Source of the DNA: Streptomyces luomodiensis
GTDB taxonomy: Bacteria > Actinomycetota > Actinomycetes > Streptomycetales > Streptomycetaceae
DNA: 64,000 nt
Direction of reading: 5' to 3'
Assembly: GCF_031679605.1 (NCBI RefSeq)
Contig: NZ_CP117522.1
Location: 5,146,001-5,210,000 of the forward strand
In this document: piece by piece, positions 33,942 through 41,768 of the stretch
Numbering within the stretch: position 1 is the first letter of the stretch
Layout: each line of letters begins with the position of its first letter
Program-made: the position numbers and the translations under genes
The notes under the pieces: model-generated
What the model was told of the DNA's origin: nothing
What the model saw: the letters and a program-made list of their open reading frames with translations, nothing else
The model's database searches: none

Positions 33942-35519
33942 ATGTCAGCACATATATCCAGCCATCCGTACAAAGGGCCCTCGGTGACGTGGCGGGCCCT
34001 GACCGTCCCTGTGCTGGCAGCCGTCGCCGCCGGTGCCGCGGGACTGTGGGTGACCACCGCCGTGCCGTCCGCTCAGCGCGTCTTCGTCGCCGTCTTCTGC
34101 GGGACCGCCGCCGTACTGCTCGGTGTGGCGCTCGCGGTGGCCACCTACCGTTCGCGGACCATCGGCCGGCTCCAGGAGCGTGTCACGGCGCTGGAGACGG
34201 CGGCCACCGCGCGGGAGATCGAGGCGGTCCGGATCGCCGAGGAAACGATTCCTTCCGCGGTTCGGCAGCTGCGTGCGGGTGGCTCGGTGGACACCGTGGT
34301 GAGCCGCCTGCCGCGGCCCACCAGCAGGGCCCATCAGCAGCTGCTGCGGACGCTGCTGCGCGAGATCGGCGACGGTGAGCGGATGCGCGCCTCGGCGATG
34401 GCCGCGTGCGCCAACGCCGCGGGCCGGGTCCAGGCGCTGGCCACCAGCATGCTGGCCGATCTGCGGGAGATGGAGAACCGGCACGACGAGAGCGTGCTCG
34501 GCGATCTGCTGAAGCTGGACCACACCACCGCCCAGGCGGGCCGGATCGCCGACAGCATCGCGGTGCTCACCGGTGCGCGCTCCGGGCGCCGCTGGACCAG
34601 GCCGATCGTCATGGAGTCCGTGCTGCGCGGCGCGGTCGGCCGGATCAGCGCCTACCAGCGGGTACGGGTCCACTCGGCCAGCAGCGCCGCGGTGGCCGGT
34701 TACGCGGCCGAGGGCGTCATGCACGCCCTCGCCGAGCTGATGGACAACGCCGCCAGCTTCTCGCCTCCCACCGAGGAGGTGCATGTGTACGTCGAGGAGA
34801 CGCACGCGGGCGTCGTGGTGACCATCGAGGACGGCGGGCTGGTGATGGGCCCGGCCGCCCTGGAGCGCGCGCAGAAGGCCGTCTCCTCCGAGACCCTGGA
34901 CCTGATGAGCCTGTCCGGCACCCGGCTGGGCCTGGCGGTCGTCGGCTGTCTGGCCCGCAAGCACGGGCTCACCGTCTCCTTCCGGCCGTCCGCGCGGGGC
35001 GGCACCGGTGTCGTGGTCCTGATCCCGCAGCAGCTGATCACCCACGTCAACCAGGACGCCGTCGTCCTCGGCACGCCGGGCTCCATCCGCTCCGGCATCC
35101 CCCGGCAGGCGTCCGCCCCGTCCGCCCCGTCTGGTTCAGCCGCCGCGACCGCGATCGCGCCCGCCCCCGCCACCACCCCGTCCTCCGCTCCGCTGCCGCC
35201 CGCCACCGGACCCTCGTCCGCGCCGGAGCCCGCCGCGGAACCCTCGCCGGCCGTCAACGGACTGCCCAAGCGGCGCCGTGGCGAGACGCTGGCCGCGGCC
35301 ACCCGGGCCGCCGCCGGCGCCGCCGAGGGGGAACCCAAGGCGAAGACCAGCCGTCCCCGACCCGAGGACGCCGGAGCCCGCTTCGGCGCCTTCCGCCAGG
35401 CGGCCCGCGGTGGCTCCGCCGCTGGTGCCCCGCGTGATACCGAGCCCGCGTCCGCGCAGCCCGCCGAGGCCACCCAGTCCGCCGAGTCCGTCGAGCCCGC
35501 CGAGAACGACAAGCCGTGA
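33942..35519 (+). CDS. cvnA: Conservon sensor-like ATPase CvnA
   Basis: 525 residues. Two TM helices near the N-terminus (LTVPVLAAVAAGAAGLWVTT and VFVAVFCGTAAVLLGVALAVAT), a helical region with LGDLLKLDHTTAQAGRIADSIAVLTGAR, a GHKL ATPase (EGVMHALAELMDNAASFSPP, IEDGGLVMGPAALERA, GTRLGLAVVGCLARKHGLTVSFRPSARGGTGVVVLIP), and a Pro/Ala/Ser/Glu-rich tail of about 150 residues. This is the first member of the four-gene conservon (CvnABCD), where CvnA resembles a histidine kinase and is thought to form a membrane complex with CvnB-D resembling a eukaryotic G-protein-coupled system. ATG 33942 follows GAGG. Confidence 0.93.
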   Translation: MSAHISSHPYKGPSVTWRALTVPVLAAVAAGAAGLWVTTAVPSAQRVFVAVFCGTAAVLLGVALAVATYRSRTIGRLQERVTALETAATAREIEAVRIAEETIPSAVRQLRAGGSVDTVVSRLPRPTSRAHQQLLRTLLREIGDGERMRASAMAACANAAGRVQALATSMLADLREMENRHDESVLGDLLKLDHTTAQAGRIADSIAVLTGARSGRRWTRPIVMESVLRGAVGRISAYQRVRVHSASSAAVAGYAAEGVMHALAELMDNAASFSPPTEEVHVYVEETHAGVVVTIEDGGLVMGPAALERAQKAVSSETLDLMSLSGTRLGLAVVGCLARKHGLTVSFRPSARGGTGVVVLIPQQLITHVNQDAVVLGTPGSIRSGIPRQASAPSAPSGSAAATAIAPAPATTPSSAPLPPATGPSSAPEPAAEPSPAVNGLPKRRRGETLAAATRAAAGAAEGEPKAKTSRPRPEDAGARFGAFRQAARGGSAAGAPRDTEPASAQPAEATQSAESVEPAENDKP

Positions 35520-35533
35520 CGATAGGAACGCCG

Positions 35534-35959
35534 ATGAACACCACCGACCGCAGCTTGGACTGGCTGTTGGAGAACCTGCTGGAGAAGACCCCGGGGTCAC
35601 GCCACGCCCTGGTGCTGTCGCGGGACGGGCTCAAGCTGTGCCTCTCCTCCGGGTTGTCCGTGGACCAGGCCGATCAGCTGGCGGCCATCGCGTCGGGCAT
35701 CCAGAGCCTCGCCCATGGCGCGTCCATCGAGTTCGGCGACGGCAGCGGCGGCGTACGGCAGTCGATGACGGAGTTCCACGGGGGGATTCTGTTCATCATC
35801 GAGGCCGGCGAAGGCGCCCACCTCGCCGTGGTGGCCCATGACGACGCCGATGTCGGCATCATCGGCCACAACATGAACGAGATGGTCGAGCAGATCGGCG
35901 ACCATCTGCGGGCCGCCCCGCGGGTGGCCACGGACGGCAGCGGCGGGACGACGGCATGA
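35534..35959 (+). CDS. cvnB: Conservon roadblock/LC7 protein CvnB
   Basis: 141 residues of the roadblock/LC7 fold: LDWLLENLLEKTPGSRHALVLSRDGLKLCLSSGLSVDQADQLAAIASGIQSLAHGAS and GGILFIIEAGEGAHLAVVAHDDADVGIIGHNMNEMVEQIG. In conservons CvnB is thought to regulate the CvnD GTPase, as LC7 proteins do for MglA-like GTPases. ATG 35534 has AGGAACG upstream; a GTG at 35516 overlapping the cvnA stop is an alternative. Its stop overlaps the cvnC start. Confidence 0.93.
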   Translation: MNTTDRSLDWLLENLLEKTPGSRHALVLSRDGLKLCLSSGLSVDQADQLAAIASGIQSLAHGASIEFGDGSGGVRQSMTEFHGGILFIIEAGEGAHLAVVAHDDADVGIIGHNMNEMVEQIGDHLRAAPRVATDGSGGTTA

Positions 35960-36315
35960 TCCGAGGGCCGCTGGACAAGGAGGGACCGGACCGGCTGTAC
36001 ACCGTCACCGGCGGCCGCAGCCGCGCGGACGAGAGCCGGTTCGACATGGTCACGCTGATCGTCAGCGAGAGCGACCCCACTCCCGGGATGCAGTCCGAGC
36101 ACGTCAAGATCCTGCGGATGTGCCGTCGCCCCTTGTCGGTCGTGGAGATCTCCTCGTATCTGGAACTGCCCGTCAGCGTGGTCAAGATCCTGCTGTGCGA
36201 TCTGCTGGACACCGGCCGGATCACCGCGCGCCATCCGCAGCCGGCCCGCCCCGGCGGGCGGCTGCCCGGGCCCGAAACCCTGAAGAAGGTGCTCGTTGCA
36301 CTCCAGAATCTCTGA
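35956..36315 (+). CDS. cvnC: Conservon DUF742 protein CvnC
   Basis: 119 residues with the DUF742 pattern: RLYTVTGGRSRADESRFDMVTLIVSES, SEHVKILRMCRRPLSVVEISSYLELPVSVVKILLCDLLDTGRITARHP. The second half is a winged-helix-like unit. ATGA overlap with cvnB (35956-35959) implies translational coupling. Its exact biochemical role in the CvnA-D complex is not known to me. Confidence 0.92.
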   Translation: MIRGPLDKEGPDRLYTVTGGRSRADESRFDMVTLIVSESDPTPGMQSEHVKILRMCRRPLSVVEISSYLELPVSVVKILLCDLLDTGRITARHPQPARPGGRLPGPETLKKVLVALQNL

Positions 36316-36922
36316 CAGCACCGCCAGCGCCGCTCTCCCCGGCAGCACCGGACACGCCCCGCTGCGGGAGAGCGCGAGCAACGGCCTCAAGATCGTGATC
36401 GTCGGCGGGTTCGGTGTCGGCAAGACGACGATGGTGAAATCCGTCAGCGAGATCCGCCCCCTCAGCACCGAGGAGACGATGACGCAGGCGGGCGTCGGCA
36501 TCGACGACGCCTCGTTCGTCCAGGACAAGACCACCACCACGGTGGCCTTCGACTTCGGCCGGATCAGCCTGGACGAGCAGATGGTGCTGTATCTGTTCGG
36601 CGCCCCGGGGCAGGAGCGGTTCTGGTTCCTGTGGGACCGGCTCTTCTCCGGAACCCTGGGCGCGGTCGTCCTGGTGGACACCAACCGGCTGGCCGACTCC
36701 TGGTACGCGCTGGACCGGCTGGAACACCACGGCACACCGTTCATCGTGGCCCGCAACAACTTCACCGAGCCGGAGCACTCGCTGGAGGACGTGCGGGAGG
36801 CGCTCGATCTCTCCCCCGATGTGCCGATGATCGACTGTGACGCCCGCAAGCGCGACTCCAGCAAGGCCGTACTGGTCGCGCTCGCCCGTCACCTCTACTC
36901 CCTGTCCACCGGCGCCGCCTGA
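36296..36922 (+). CDS. cvnD: Conservon small GTPase CvnD
   Basis: 208 residues. Ras-like GTPase: G1 IVGGFGVGKTTMVKSVSEI, switch region TEETMTQAGVGIDD, G3 LYLFGAPGQERFWFLWDRLFSGTLGAVVLVDTNRL, with ARNNFTE in the G4 position (an Asn-Asn in place of NKxD, normal for the CvnD subgroup). It starts at TTG 36296 inside the end of cvnC, overlapping 20 bp, with AAGG upstream. GTP cycling is presumed to be controlled by CvnB. It ends the conservon; a 224-bp gap precedes the next gene. Confidence 0.92.
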   Translation: MHSRISDSTASAALPGSTGHAPLRESASNGLKIVIVGGFGVGKTTMVKSVSEIRPLSTEETMTQAGVGIDDASFVQDKTTTTVAFDFGRISLDEQMVLYLFGAPGQERFWFLWDRLFSGTLGAVVLVDTNRLADSWYALDRLEHHGTPFIVARNNFTEPEHSLEDVREALDLSPDVPMIDCDARKRDSSKAVLVALARHLYSLSTGAA

Positions 36923-37098
36923 GCGCCGCCGGCCCTCCTACTCCCCCCCGAACGGCCCGACCGGCCCGCCCGAACCCGCCCGGCCGCCCGCCCCCGCGCC
37001 CCCGAGGGGGCGGTGCCCGGCACGACGATCCGGCCCTGTCGCCCTGACGGCAGGCCATCGCCGTGGGTGCTGGCGCATCGACGGGATCTGGCCACATT

Positions 37099-37125
37099 CC
37101 CTCATGCTTCACCGAAGCTTGAGGG
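37099..37125. promoter_or_regulatory. Inverted-repeat operator before the TetR gene
   Basis: CCCTCATGCTTC (37099-37110) and GAAGCTTGAGGG (37114-37125) match at 11 of 12 positions around ACC. It lies 21 bases before the ATG 37147 and probably mediates autoregulation by the encoded TetR protein. Confidence 0.65.
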
Positions 37126-37146
37126 GGAGTCGGAGAGGAGCCGGAG

Positions 37147-37764
37147 ATGACCGAGGGGTTCAAGCGCCGCACGCCGAGCCGGTGGGGCGAGGGCGGTGCG
37201 CTGAAGGAAGAGATCCTCGTGGCCGCCGCGCGGATGCTGATGGAGTCCGGCCGGGAGGGGGATCTGTCGCTGCGCGCGGTGGCGCGGGAGGTCGGGATCT
37301 CCGCGCCCAGCGTCTATCTGCACTTCAAGGACCGGGCGGAGCTGGTGGCCACCGTCACGCGGCGGGCCTACGAAAGGCTGGTGGCCCAGCTGCGCGAGGC
37401 CGGGGACCGCGGGGGTGAGGGCGGCCCGCGGGAGGCGTTGCGGGCGATGGCCCGGCGGTACTGCCACTTCGCGCTGGACAACCCCAAGCTGTACCGGCTG
37501 ATGTTCGGCATCGAGCGGATCGAGGGCCCCCGCGATGAGCTGGCCAGTCATCCGCTGTGGACGGTGCACGAGGTGTGGGTCGAGGCGGTGTCCGCCTGCC
37601 GGGACGACCGTACCGGGGCGGCGGACGACGAGCGGGTGGCCAAGCTGCTGTGGTTCTCCCTGCACGGGATCGTGGCCATGGCTGTGTCGATGCCGTTCGC
37701 GGCCAGCCGGCAGGGGATGGAGGAGATGGCGGACGACCTGCTCGATCTGGCGTTGACCAAATAG
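37147..37764 (+). CDS. TetR-family regulator next to P450
   Basis: 205 residues. The N-terminal HTH (about 20-65: EEILVAAARMLMESGREGDLSLRAVAREVGISAPSVYLHFKDRAELVATV) is canonical. The C-terminal domain (YCHFALDNPKLYRLMFGIE, LLWFSLHGIVAMAVSMPF) fits the WHG/TetR_C group. ATG 37147 follows GGAG. It lies between the conservon and the P450 gene, all in the same direction, and 97 bp from the latter. Probable target: the P450-ferredoxin pair, and itself. Confidence 0.9.
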   Translation: MTEGFKRRTPSRWGEGGALKEEILVAAARMLMESGREGDLSLRAVAREVGISAPSVYLHFKDRAELVATVTRRAYERLVAQLREAGDRGGEGGPREALRAMARRYCHFALDNPKLYRLMFGIERIEGPRDELASHPLWTVHEVWVEAVSACRDDRTGAADDERVAKLLWFSLHGIVAMAVSMPFAASRQGMEEMADDLLDLALTK

Positions 37765-37808
37765 CGGCGGTGCGGCTGGTCACTCTTGGCCATTTGGTTG
37801 CCCTGGGC

Positions 37809-37825
37809 TCCTAACGCTGTTAGGA
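37809..37825. promoter_or_regulatory. Palindromic operator before the P450 gene
   Basis: TCCTAAC (37809-37815), GCT, GTTAGGA (37819-37825): perfect 7-bp arms, 36 bases before the P450 ATG. The CCTAA/TTAGG half sites recur in the inverted repeat at 39413-39440. Confidence 0.65.
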
Positions 37826-37861
37826 AAGTCCGTGACGCGCTCCCTCTCCACGGAGGCACAT

Positions 37862-39091
37862 ATGACCGAGACACTGGCGGACACGGCGGCCGGGCCGCTG
37901 GAACACCCGATGCCCAGGGCGGCCGGGTGCCCCTTCGACCCGCCGCCGGCCCTGATGGCCCTCCAGACGGATAGCCCGATCTCCAGGGTGCGGATCTGGG
38001 ACGGCACCAGTCCATGGCTGATCACCCGCCACGACCATCTGCGGACCCTGCTCGGCGACCCGCGCGTCAGCGCGGACCCCACCCGGCCCGGCTATCCGCA
38101 CCGCACCGCCGGGATGAAGGCGAGCGACCAGGCCCGCCAGACGTTCCTCACCATGGACGACCCGGAACACGCCCGGCTGCGCCGGATGGTGACGGCGCCC
38201 TTCGCGGTGAAGAAGGTGGAGGCCCTGCGGCCGTCGGTGCAGAAGATCGTCGATGACCTGATCGACGGGATGCTCGCCGGGCCGAAGCCGGTCGACCTGG
38301 TCGAGGCGTTCGCACTGCCGGTCCCCAGCCTGGTCATCTGCGAGCTGCTCGGCGTGCCCTACGAGGACCACGACCTGTTCCAGCGCAACACCAAGGTCGT
38401 CGTCCGCCGCACCTCGACCTCGGAGGAGGTGCTCGCGGCCCAGCGGGAGCTCGCCGACTACCTGGACGACCTGCTGACCGTCAAGCGCGCCCGGCCCGCG
38501 GACGACCTGCTCTCCGTGCTCGCCACGGAACGGGTGGCCACGGGCGAGATGACGCAGCGGCATGCCGCGGAGACCGGTGTCCTGCTGCTCGCCGCGGGCC
38601 ACGAGACCACCGCGAACATGATCGCGCTCGGCACCCTCGCGCTGCTCCGCAACCCGGACCAACTCGCCCTGCTCCGCGACGCCGAGGACCCCAAGACGGT
38701 CGCCGGGGCCGTGGAGGAGCTGCTGCGCTACCTGAACATCACCCACTCCGGGCGCCGCCGGGTGGCGCTCGAGGACATCGAGGTCGGCGGCGAGGTCATC
38801 CGCGCGGGCGACGGCATCATCTTCGCCAACGACATCGCCAACCGGGACCCGGAAGCCTTCCCCGAGCCCGACCGGCTCGACATCAGCCGCGACGCCCGCC
38901 GCCACGTCGCCTTCGGCTACGGCGTGCACCAGTGCCTCGGCCAGCCGCTGGCCCGCCTCGAACTCCAGGTCGTCTACAGCACCCTGTACTCCCGCATCCC
39001 CACCCTGGCCCTGGCCACCGGGTTCGACCAGGTGGAGTTCAAGCACGACGGCATCGTCTACGGCGTCTACGAACTCCCCGTCACCTGGTAG
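37862..39091 (+). CDS. Cytochrome P450, CYP105-like
   Basis: 409 residues with all P450 landmarks: I-helix LLLAAGHETTANM (O2-binding A-G-x-E-T-T), ExxR in VEELLRYLNITHSG, and the heme loop HVAFGYGVHQCLGQPLARLEL with Cys358. The sequence style is that of CYP105 enzymes, which hydroxylate macrolides and xenobiotics. A dedicated ferredoxin gene follows 29 bp later. In several conservons a P450 (cvnE) is appended, and here a TetR gene separates them. ATG 37862 has ACGGAGG; the longer frame from 37832 lacks it. Confidence 0.95.
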   Translation: MTETLADTAAGPLEHPMPRAAGCPFDPPPALMALQTDSPISRVRIWDGTSPWLITRHDHLRTLLGDPRVSADPTRPGYPHRTAGMKASDQARQTFLTMDDPEHARLRRMVTAPFAVKKVEALRPSVQKIVDDLIDGMLAGPKPVDLVEAFALPVPSLVICELLGVPYEDHDLFQRNTKVVVRRTSTSEEVLAAQRELADYLDDLLTVKRARPADDLLSVLATERVATGEMTQRHAAETGVLLLAAGHETTANMIALGTLALLRNPDQLALLRDAEDPKTVAGAVEELLRYLNITHSGRRRVALEDIEVGGEVIRAGDGIIFANDIANRDPEAFPEPDRLDISRDARRHVAFGYGVHQCLGQPLARLELQVVYSTLYSRIPTLALATGFDQVEFKHDGIVYGVYELPVTW

Positions 39092-39120
39092 CAGCACCCC
39101 CGAGCAAGAGGAGAAACCCC

Positions 39121-39315
39121 ATGCGCGTGGAAGTCGACCAGCCCAAGTGCGTCGCGTCCGGACAGTGCGTCCTGATCGCTCCCGAGGTCTTCGACCAGGA
39201 CGACGACGGCTTTGTCGAGTTGCTGACCGACCGTCCCGAGCCCGGCCAGTACGACGGCGTCAAGGAGTCGGCGGTGGTGTGCCCGGCCGCGGCGATCCGG
39301 CTGGCGGAGGACTGA
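39121..39315 (+). CDS. [3Fe-4S] ferredoxin of the P450 system
   Basis: 64 residues: Cys10, Cys16 and Cys54 (CVASGQC and CPAAAIRL) with a non-cysteine at the usual fourth position, giving a 3Fe-4S cluster. It is the expected electron donor to the P450, reduced by a ferredoxin reductase encoded elsewhere. ATG is preceded by AGAGGAG. It ends the operon, with a hairpin at 39366-39395. Confidence 0.95.
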   Translation: MRVEVDQPKCVASGQCVLIAPEVFDQDDDGFVELLTDRPEPGQYDGVKESAVVCPAAAIRLAED

Positions 39316-39365
39316 CGGCCAACTCGCCGCCGACTCGCCGCAACGCTCGTCCAGGGGAGCGTGCT

Positions 39366-39395
39366 GGACCTTCCTTCCCCTCGTGAGGAAGGTCC
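39366..39395 (+). terminator. Terminator after P450-ferredoxin
   Basis: GGACCTTCCT (39366-39375) pairs perfectly with AGGAAGGTCC (39386-39395), loop of 10, 51 bases after the ferredoxin stop. Confidence 0.75.
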
Positions 39396-39412
39396 GGCAA
39401 ACTCTGCCCCCC

Positions 39413-39440
39413 ACCTAATGCGCTTTCACGCGCATTAGGT
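39413..39440. promoter_or_regulatory. 11-bp inverted repeat (operator or second terminator)
   Basis: ACCTAATGCGC (39413-39423) and GCGCATTAGGT (39430-39440), perfect, loop TTTCAC. It has no T-run. It shares CCTAA/TTAGG half sites with the operator at 37809-37825 and lies 122 bp before a TetR gene. Confidence 0.6.
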
Positions 39441-39519
39441 AACGGGTGTCACAGTAGCGAGGGGGTGTACGGGTCGCAATGGGTTACCGGGCGTAGGGTG
39501 ACGGGGTGTTCGTGAAGAT

Positions 39520-39552
39520 CTGGTGCTCACCAGAGCGGAGGGGACGTAGGGT
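39520..39552 (+). promoter_or_regulatory. Promoter and small operator of TetR gene 39562
   Basis: TAGGGT (39547-39552) is a Streptomyces-type -10 placed so that transcription would begin about at the ATG 39562, i.e. leaderless. The palindrome CTGGTG-CT-CACCAG (39520-39533) covers the expected -35 region. Another TAGGGT lies at 39494-39499. Confidence 0.5.
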
Positions 39553-39561
39553 CGGCGCGTC

Positions 39562-40173
39562 ATGACAGAGCGACCACCGCATGGGTCGGCCCGCCCCGGA
39601 GGGCGTACGGCCCGGACCCGGGCCGCCGTGCTGGCGGCCGCGTACGAGGAGCTCGACCGCGACGCGTACGCCGCCCTCACCCTCGACCGGCTGGCGCGTC
39701 GGTCGGGAGTGCACGTGTCCACCATCCGGCGGCGCTGGCGCACGGTGGAGGGGGTCGTCGTCGACCTGCTGGCCGAGCGCAGCTCCACGCTGCCCACCCC
39801 GGACACCGGCGACTTCCGGCAGGACCTGGCAGAACTCGCCATGGCCATCGGGGACTTCAACAACGCGCTGCGCAACCGCAACGTCATCCAGGGGCTGCTC
39901 GTGGCCGCCGCGCACGACCCCCAGGTCGAGGAGATCGTCCGGGGCGCGTTCGTGGGGCGGATCGAGCAGGTGACCCGGATCGTGCGCCGGGCGATCGAGC
40001 GGGGGCAGATCCCCGAGCGCACCGAGCCACGCGAGGTCATCGCCGCGCTCGCGGCGCCCATCTACTACCGGGTGCTCATCCTGCGCGGGTTCATCGACGA
40101 GCGGCTGGTGCGCACGGCCGTCGAGGTGACGTACCAGGCGGCCTTGTCGGGGACGTTCGTCCGCGAGGGATGA
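39562..40173 (+). CDS. TetR-family regulator
   Basis: 203 residues. HTH at about 18-65 (RTRAAVLAAAYEELDRDAYAALTLDRLARRSGVHVSTIRRRWRTVEGVVVDLL), with a TetR_C_16/AcrR-like ligand domain (YYRVLILRGFIDERLVRTAVEV). The GGAGGGGA upstream is 18 bases from the ATG, too far for a ribosome site, supporting a leaderless transcript. Downstream a hairpin separates it from the convergent DUF305 gene. A probable autoregulatory palindrome overlaps its promoter. Targets unknown. Confidence 0.9.
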   Translation: MTERPPHGSARPGGRTARTRAAVLAAAYEELDRDAYAALTLDRLARRSGVHVSTIRRRWRTVEGVVVDLLAERSSTLPTPDTGDFRQDLAELAMAIGDFNNALRNRNVIQGLLVAAAHDPQVEEIVRGAFVGRIEQVTRIVRRAIERGQIPERTEPREVIAALAAPIYYRVLILRGFIDERLVRTAVEVTYQAALSGTFVREG

Positions 40174-40211
40174 GGGCGTCGTCCCGGTTTCCGGCGATAG
40201 CGCCCCTCCGG

Positions 40212-40247
40212 CGATGGGCGCCCCTGCCGGGTGAGGGACGCCCATCG
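40212..40247. terminator. Terminator between convergent genes
   Basis: CGATGGGCG (40212-40220) and CGCCCATCG (40239-40247), 9-bp perfect arms with an 18-base loop, between the TetR stop (40173) and the DUF305 stop (40256). Confidence 0.65.
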
Positions 40248-40255
40248 TCGCGGTG

Positions 40256-41035
40256 TCAGGAGGACGCGCCGCGTGCCGTGAGCATGTCGGCCATCAGCTG
40301 GATCTCCGACTGCTGGCCCTGGACCATCGTCTCGGCCAGATGTTTCTCGGTCGGGTCCTTGACCAGCTCGACCGCGCCCTTCGCCATCCCGATGCCGCCC
40401 TTGTGATGGGCGGTCATCAGCTTCAGGTAGAGCACCTCGGCCGCCTTGCCCTTGGCCTTGCGCAACGCGTCCAGCTGGGTGTTGGTGGCCATACCCGGCA
40501 TGAGCGAACCGTCGTGCGGCGTGTACGTGGAGCCGCCGTCCATGCCCTCCATGCCCTCCATCGAGCCGTGGTCCATGCCGTCCATGTGGTCCGTCGACGC
40601 GTTCTTCATCCACGTCATCGGCGGGTCGTCGGACGTCTTGTCCAGCCCCCACATGTCCAGCCAGCCCTGCAACATCCCCGCCTGGGTGGCCTGCGTGCTG
40701 GCGATGTCGAACGCCAGCCGCCGCACCTCCTCGTCGCTGGTGCGGTCGCGCACGATGAACGACATCTCCACCGCCTGCTGATGGTGGATGGACATGTCGC
40801 GGGCGAAACCGGCCTCGGCGGAGGTGTCCTTCGGCGTACCCGTGCCGGCTGTGCCCTCCGAGCGGTCGCTCATCAGCCACACCACCGCCACCGCCACCAG
40901 CGTCAGCACGGCGAGGGCGGCGGCGATCCCGGCCACCAGCGGCTGTCGTGACGCGCGGCCGACGGCGGCTCCGTCGGTCCCGTCGGTCACCTCGGTTCCG
41001 GCGGTCACGTCGGCTCCGTCGGTCACATCGGTCAC
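40256..41035 (-). CDS. DUF305 (CopM-like) membrane-anchored metal-binding protein
   Basis: 259 residues. It begins with a VTD/GTD repeat head, then one TM helix (PLVAGIAAALAVLTLVAVAVVWLM) and an exported DUF305 domain with two His-rich helices: DMSIHHQQAVEMS and MTAHHKGGIGMAKGAVEL. Between them is a Met/His/Asp-rich loop HMDGMDHGSMEGMEGMDGG suited to copper binding. DUF305 proteins such as CopM bind copper in the periplasm; here an extracytoplasmic Cu role is inferred. GTG 41035 overlaps the DUF3105 stop by 4 bases (GTGA), so the two are translationally coupled. The DNA of the head (40975-41035) is a degenerate short repeat. Confidence 0.92.
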   Translation of the reverse strand: MTDVTDGADVTAGTEVTDGTDGAAVGRASRQPLVAGIAAALAVLTLVAVAVVWLMSDRSEGTAGTGTPKDTSAEAGFARDMSIHHQQAVEMSFIVRDRTSDEEVRRLAFDIASTQATQAGMLQGWLDMWGLDKTSDDPPMTWMKNASTDHMDGMDHGSMEGMEGMDGGSTYTPHDGSLMPGMATNTQLDALRKAKGKAAEVLYLKLMTAHHKGGIGMAKGAVELVKDPTEKHLAETMVQGQQSEIQLMADMLTARGASS

Positions 41036-41700
41036 GAAGACTTCCCGTTGGTGCAGTAGGCGCCCGGCTCGGGGGTCTGCTTGCCCTGGACGAACTTCTT
41101 GAAGAACGCGGCCACCCTCGGGTCCGACGCCTCCTGGATGTCCAGCTGGTTGCCCCAGGCGTTGAGGACGATCGGCGCGTCCTGGTCCTGGTAGGGGCTC
41201 ATCATCGAGTACGGCGTCTTCTCCACCCGCTCCTTGAGCGTGGCGATGTCCTCCTTCGACGCCTTGTCGGTGTAGGTCACCCACACCGCGCCGTGCTCGA
41301 GCGAGTGCACCGCGTTCTCCTTGGTCAGCGGCTTGGTGTAGACGTCGCCGTTGCAGTTCTGCCAGACCTGGTTGTGGTTTCCGCCGACCGGCGGCGACAT
41401 CGCGTAGTCGACCGTGCCCTCGACATGCGTCCGGCCCAGGTTCTGCCAGGTCCGCATGGACTTGAACTCACCGGTCCTGACGACCGACGAGGTGACCTTG
41501 GCCTCCTTCTTGTCCTTCTTGTCGCCCTCGTCGACGAGGAAGTAGCCGCCGACGGCCAGTCCGGCGACGATCACCACACAGGAGGTGATGGTGATGATCC
41601 GGTAGCGGCGCTCGCGCGCCTTCTCCGCGCGGCGCAACTCCTCTATCTTCGCGCGGCGGTCGGCCGCGCCGGCCTTCGTCTTCGATCCCTTGGAGCCCAT
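41032..41700 (-). CDS. DUF3105 membrane protein
   Basis: 222 residues. A Lys/Arg/Glu-rich cytoplasmic helix (EELRRAEKARERRYR), a TM (IITITSCVVIVAGLAVGGYFLV), a Lys-rich spacer, and a DUF3105 domain: HVEGTVDYAMSPPVGGNHNQVWQNCNGDVYTKPLTKENAVHSLEHGAVWVTY and PIVLNAWGNQLDIQEASDPRVAAFFKKFVQGKQTPEPGAYC. The conserved His, Cys and Asn residues suggest a metal- or redox-linked exported domain. It is regularly paired with DUF305 genes in actinobacteria. ATG 41700 was chosen, cutting the upstream Pro/Arg-rich frame. It lies 68 bp after the small gene at 41769. Confidence 0.92.
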   Translation of the reverse strand: MGSKGSKTKAGAADRRAKIEELRRAEKARERRYRIITITSCVVIVAGLAVGGYFLVDEGDKKDKKEAKVTSSVVRTGEFKSMRTWQNLGRTHVEGTVDYAMSPPVGGNHNQVWQNCNGDVYTKPLTKENAVHSLEHGAVWVTYTDKASKEDIATLKERVEKTPYSMMSPYQDQDAPIVLNAWGNQLDIQEASDPRVAAFFKKFVQGKQTPEPGAYCTNGKSS

Positions 41701-41768
41701 GGCTGTCCTTGTCCTCGCAGTTCTCTCGGTTCTCGCGGTTCTCCTGACTCGCGGTGAGCGGCGTCGGC

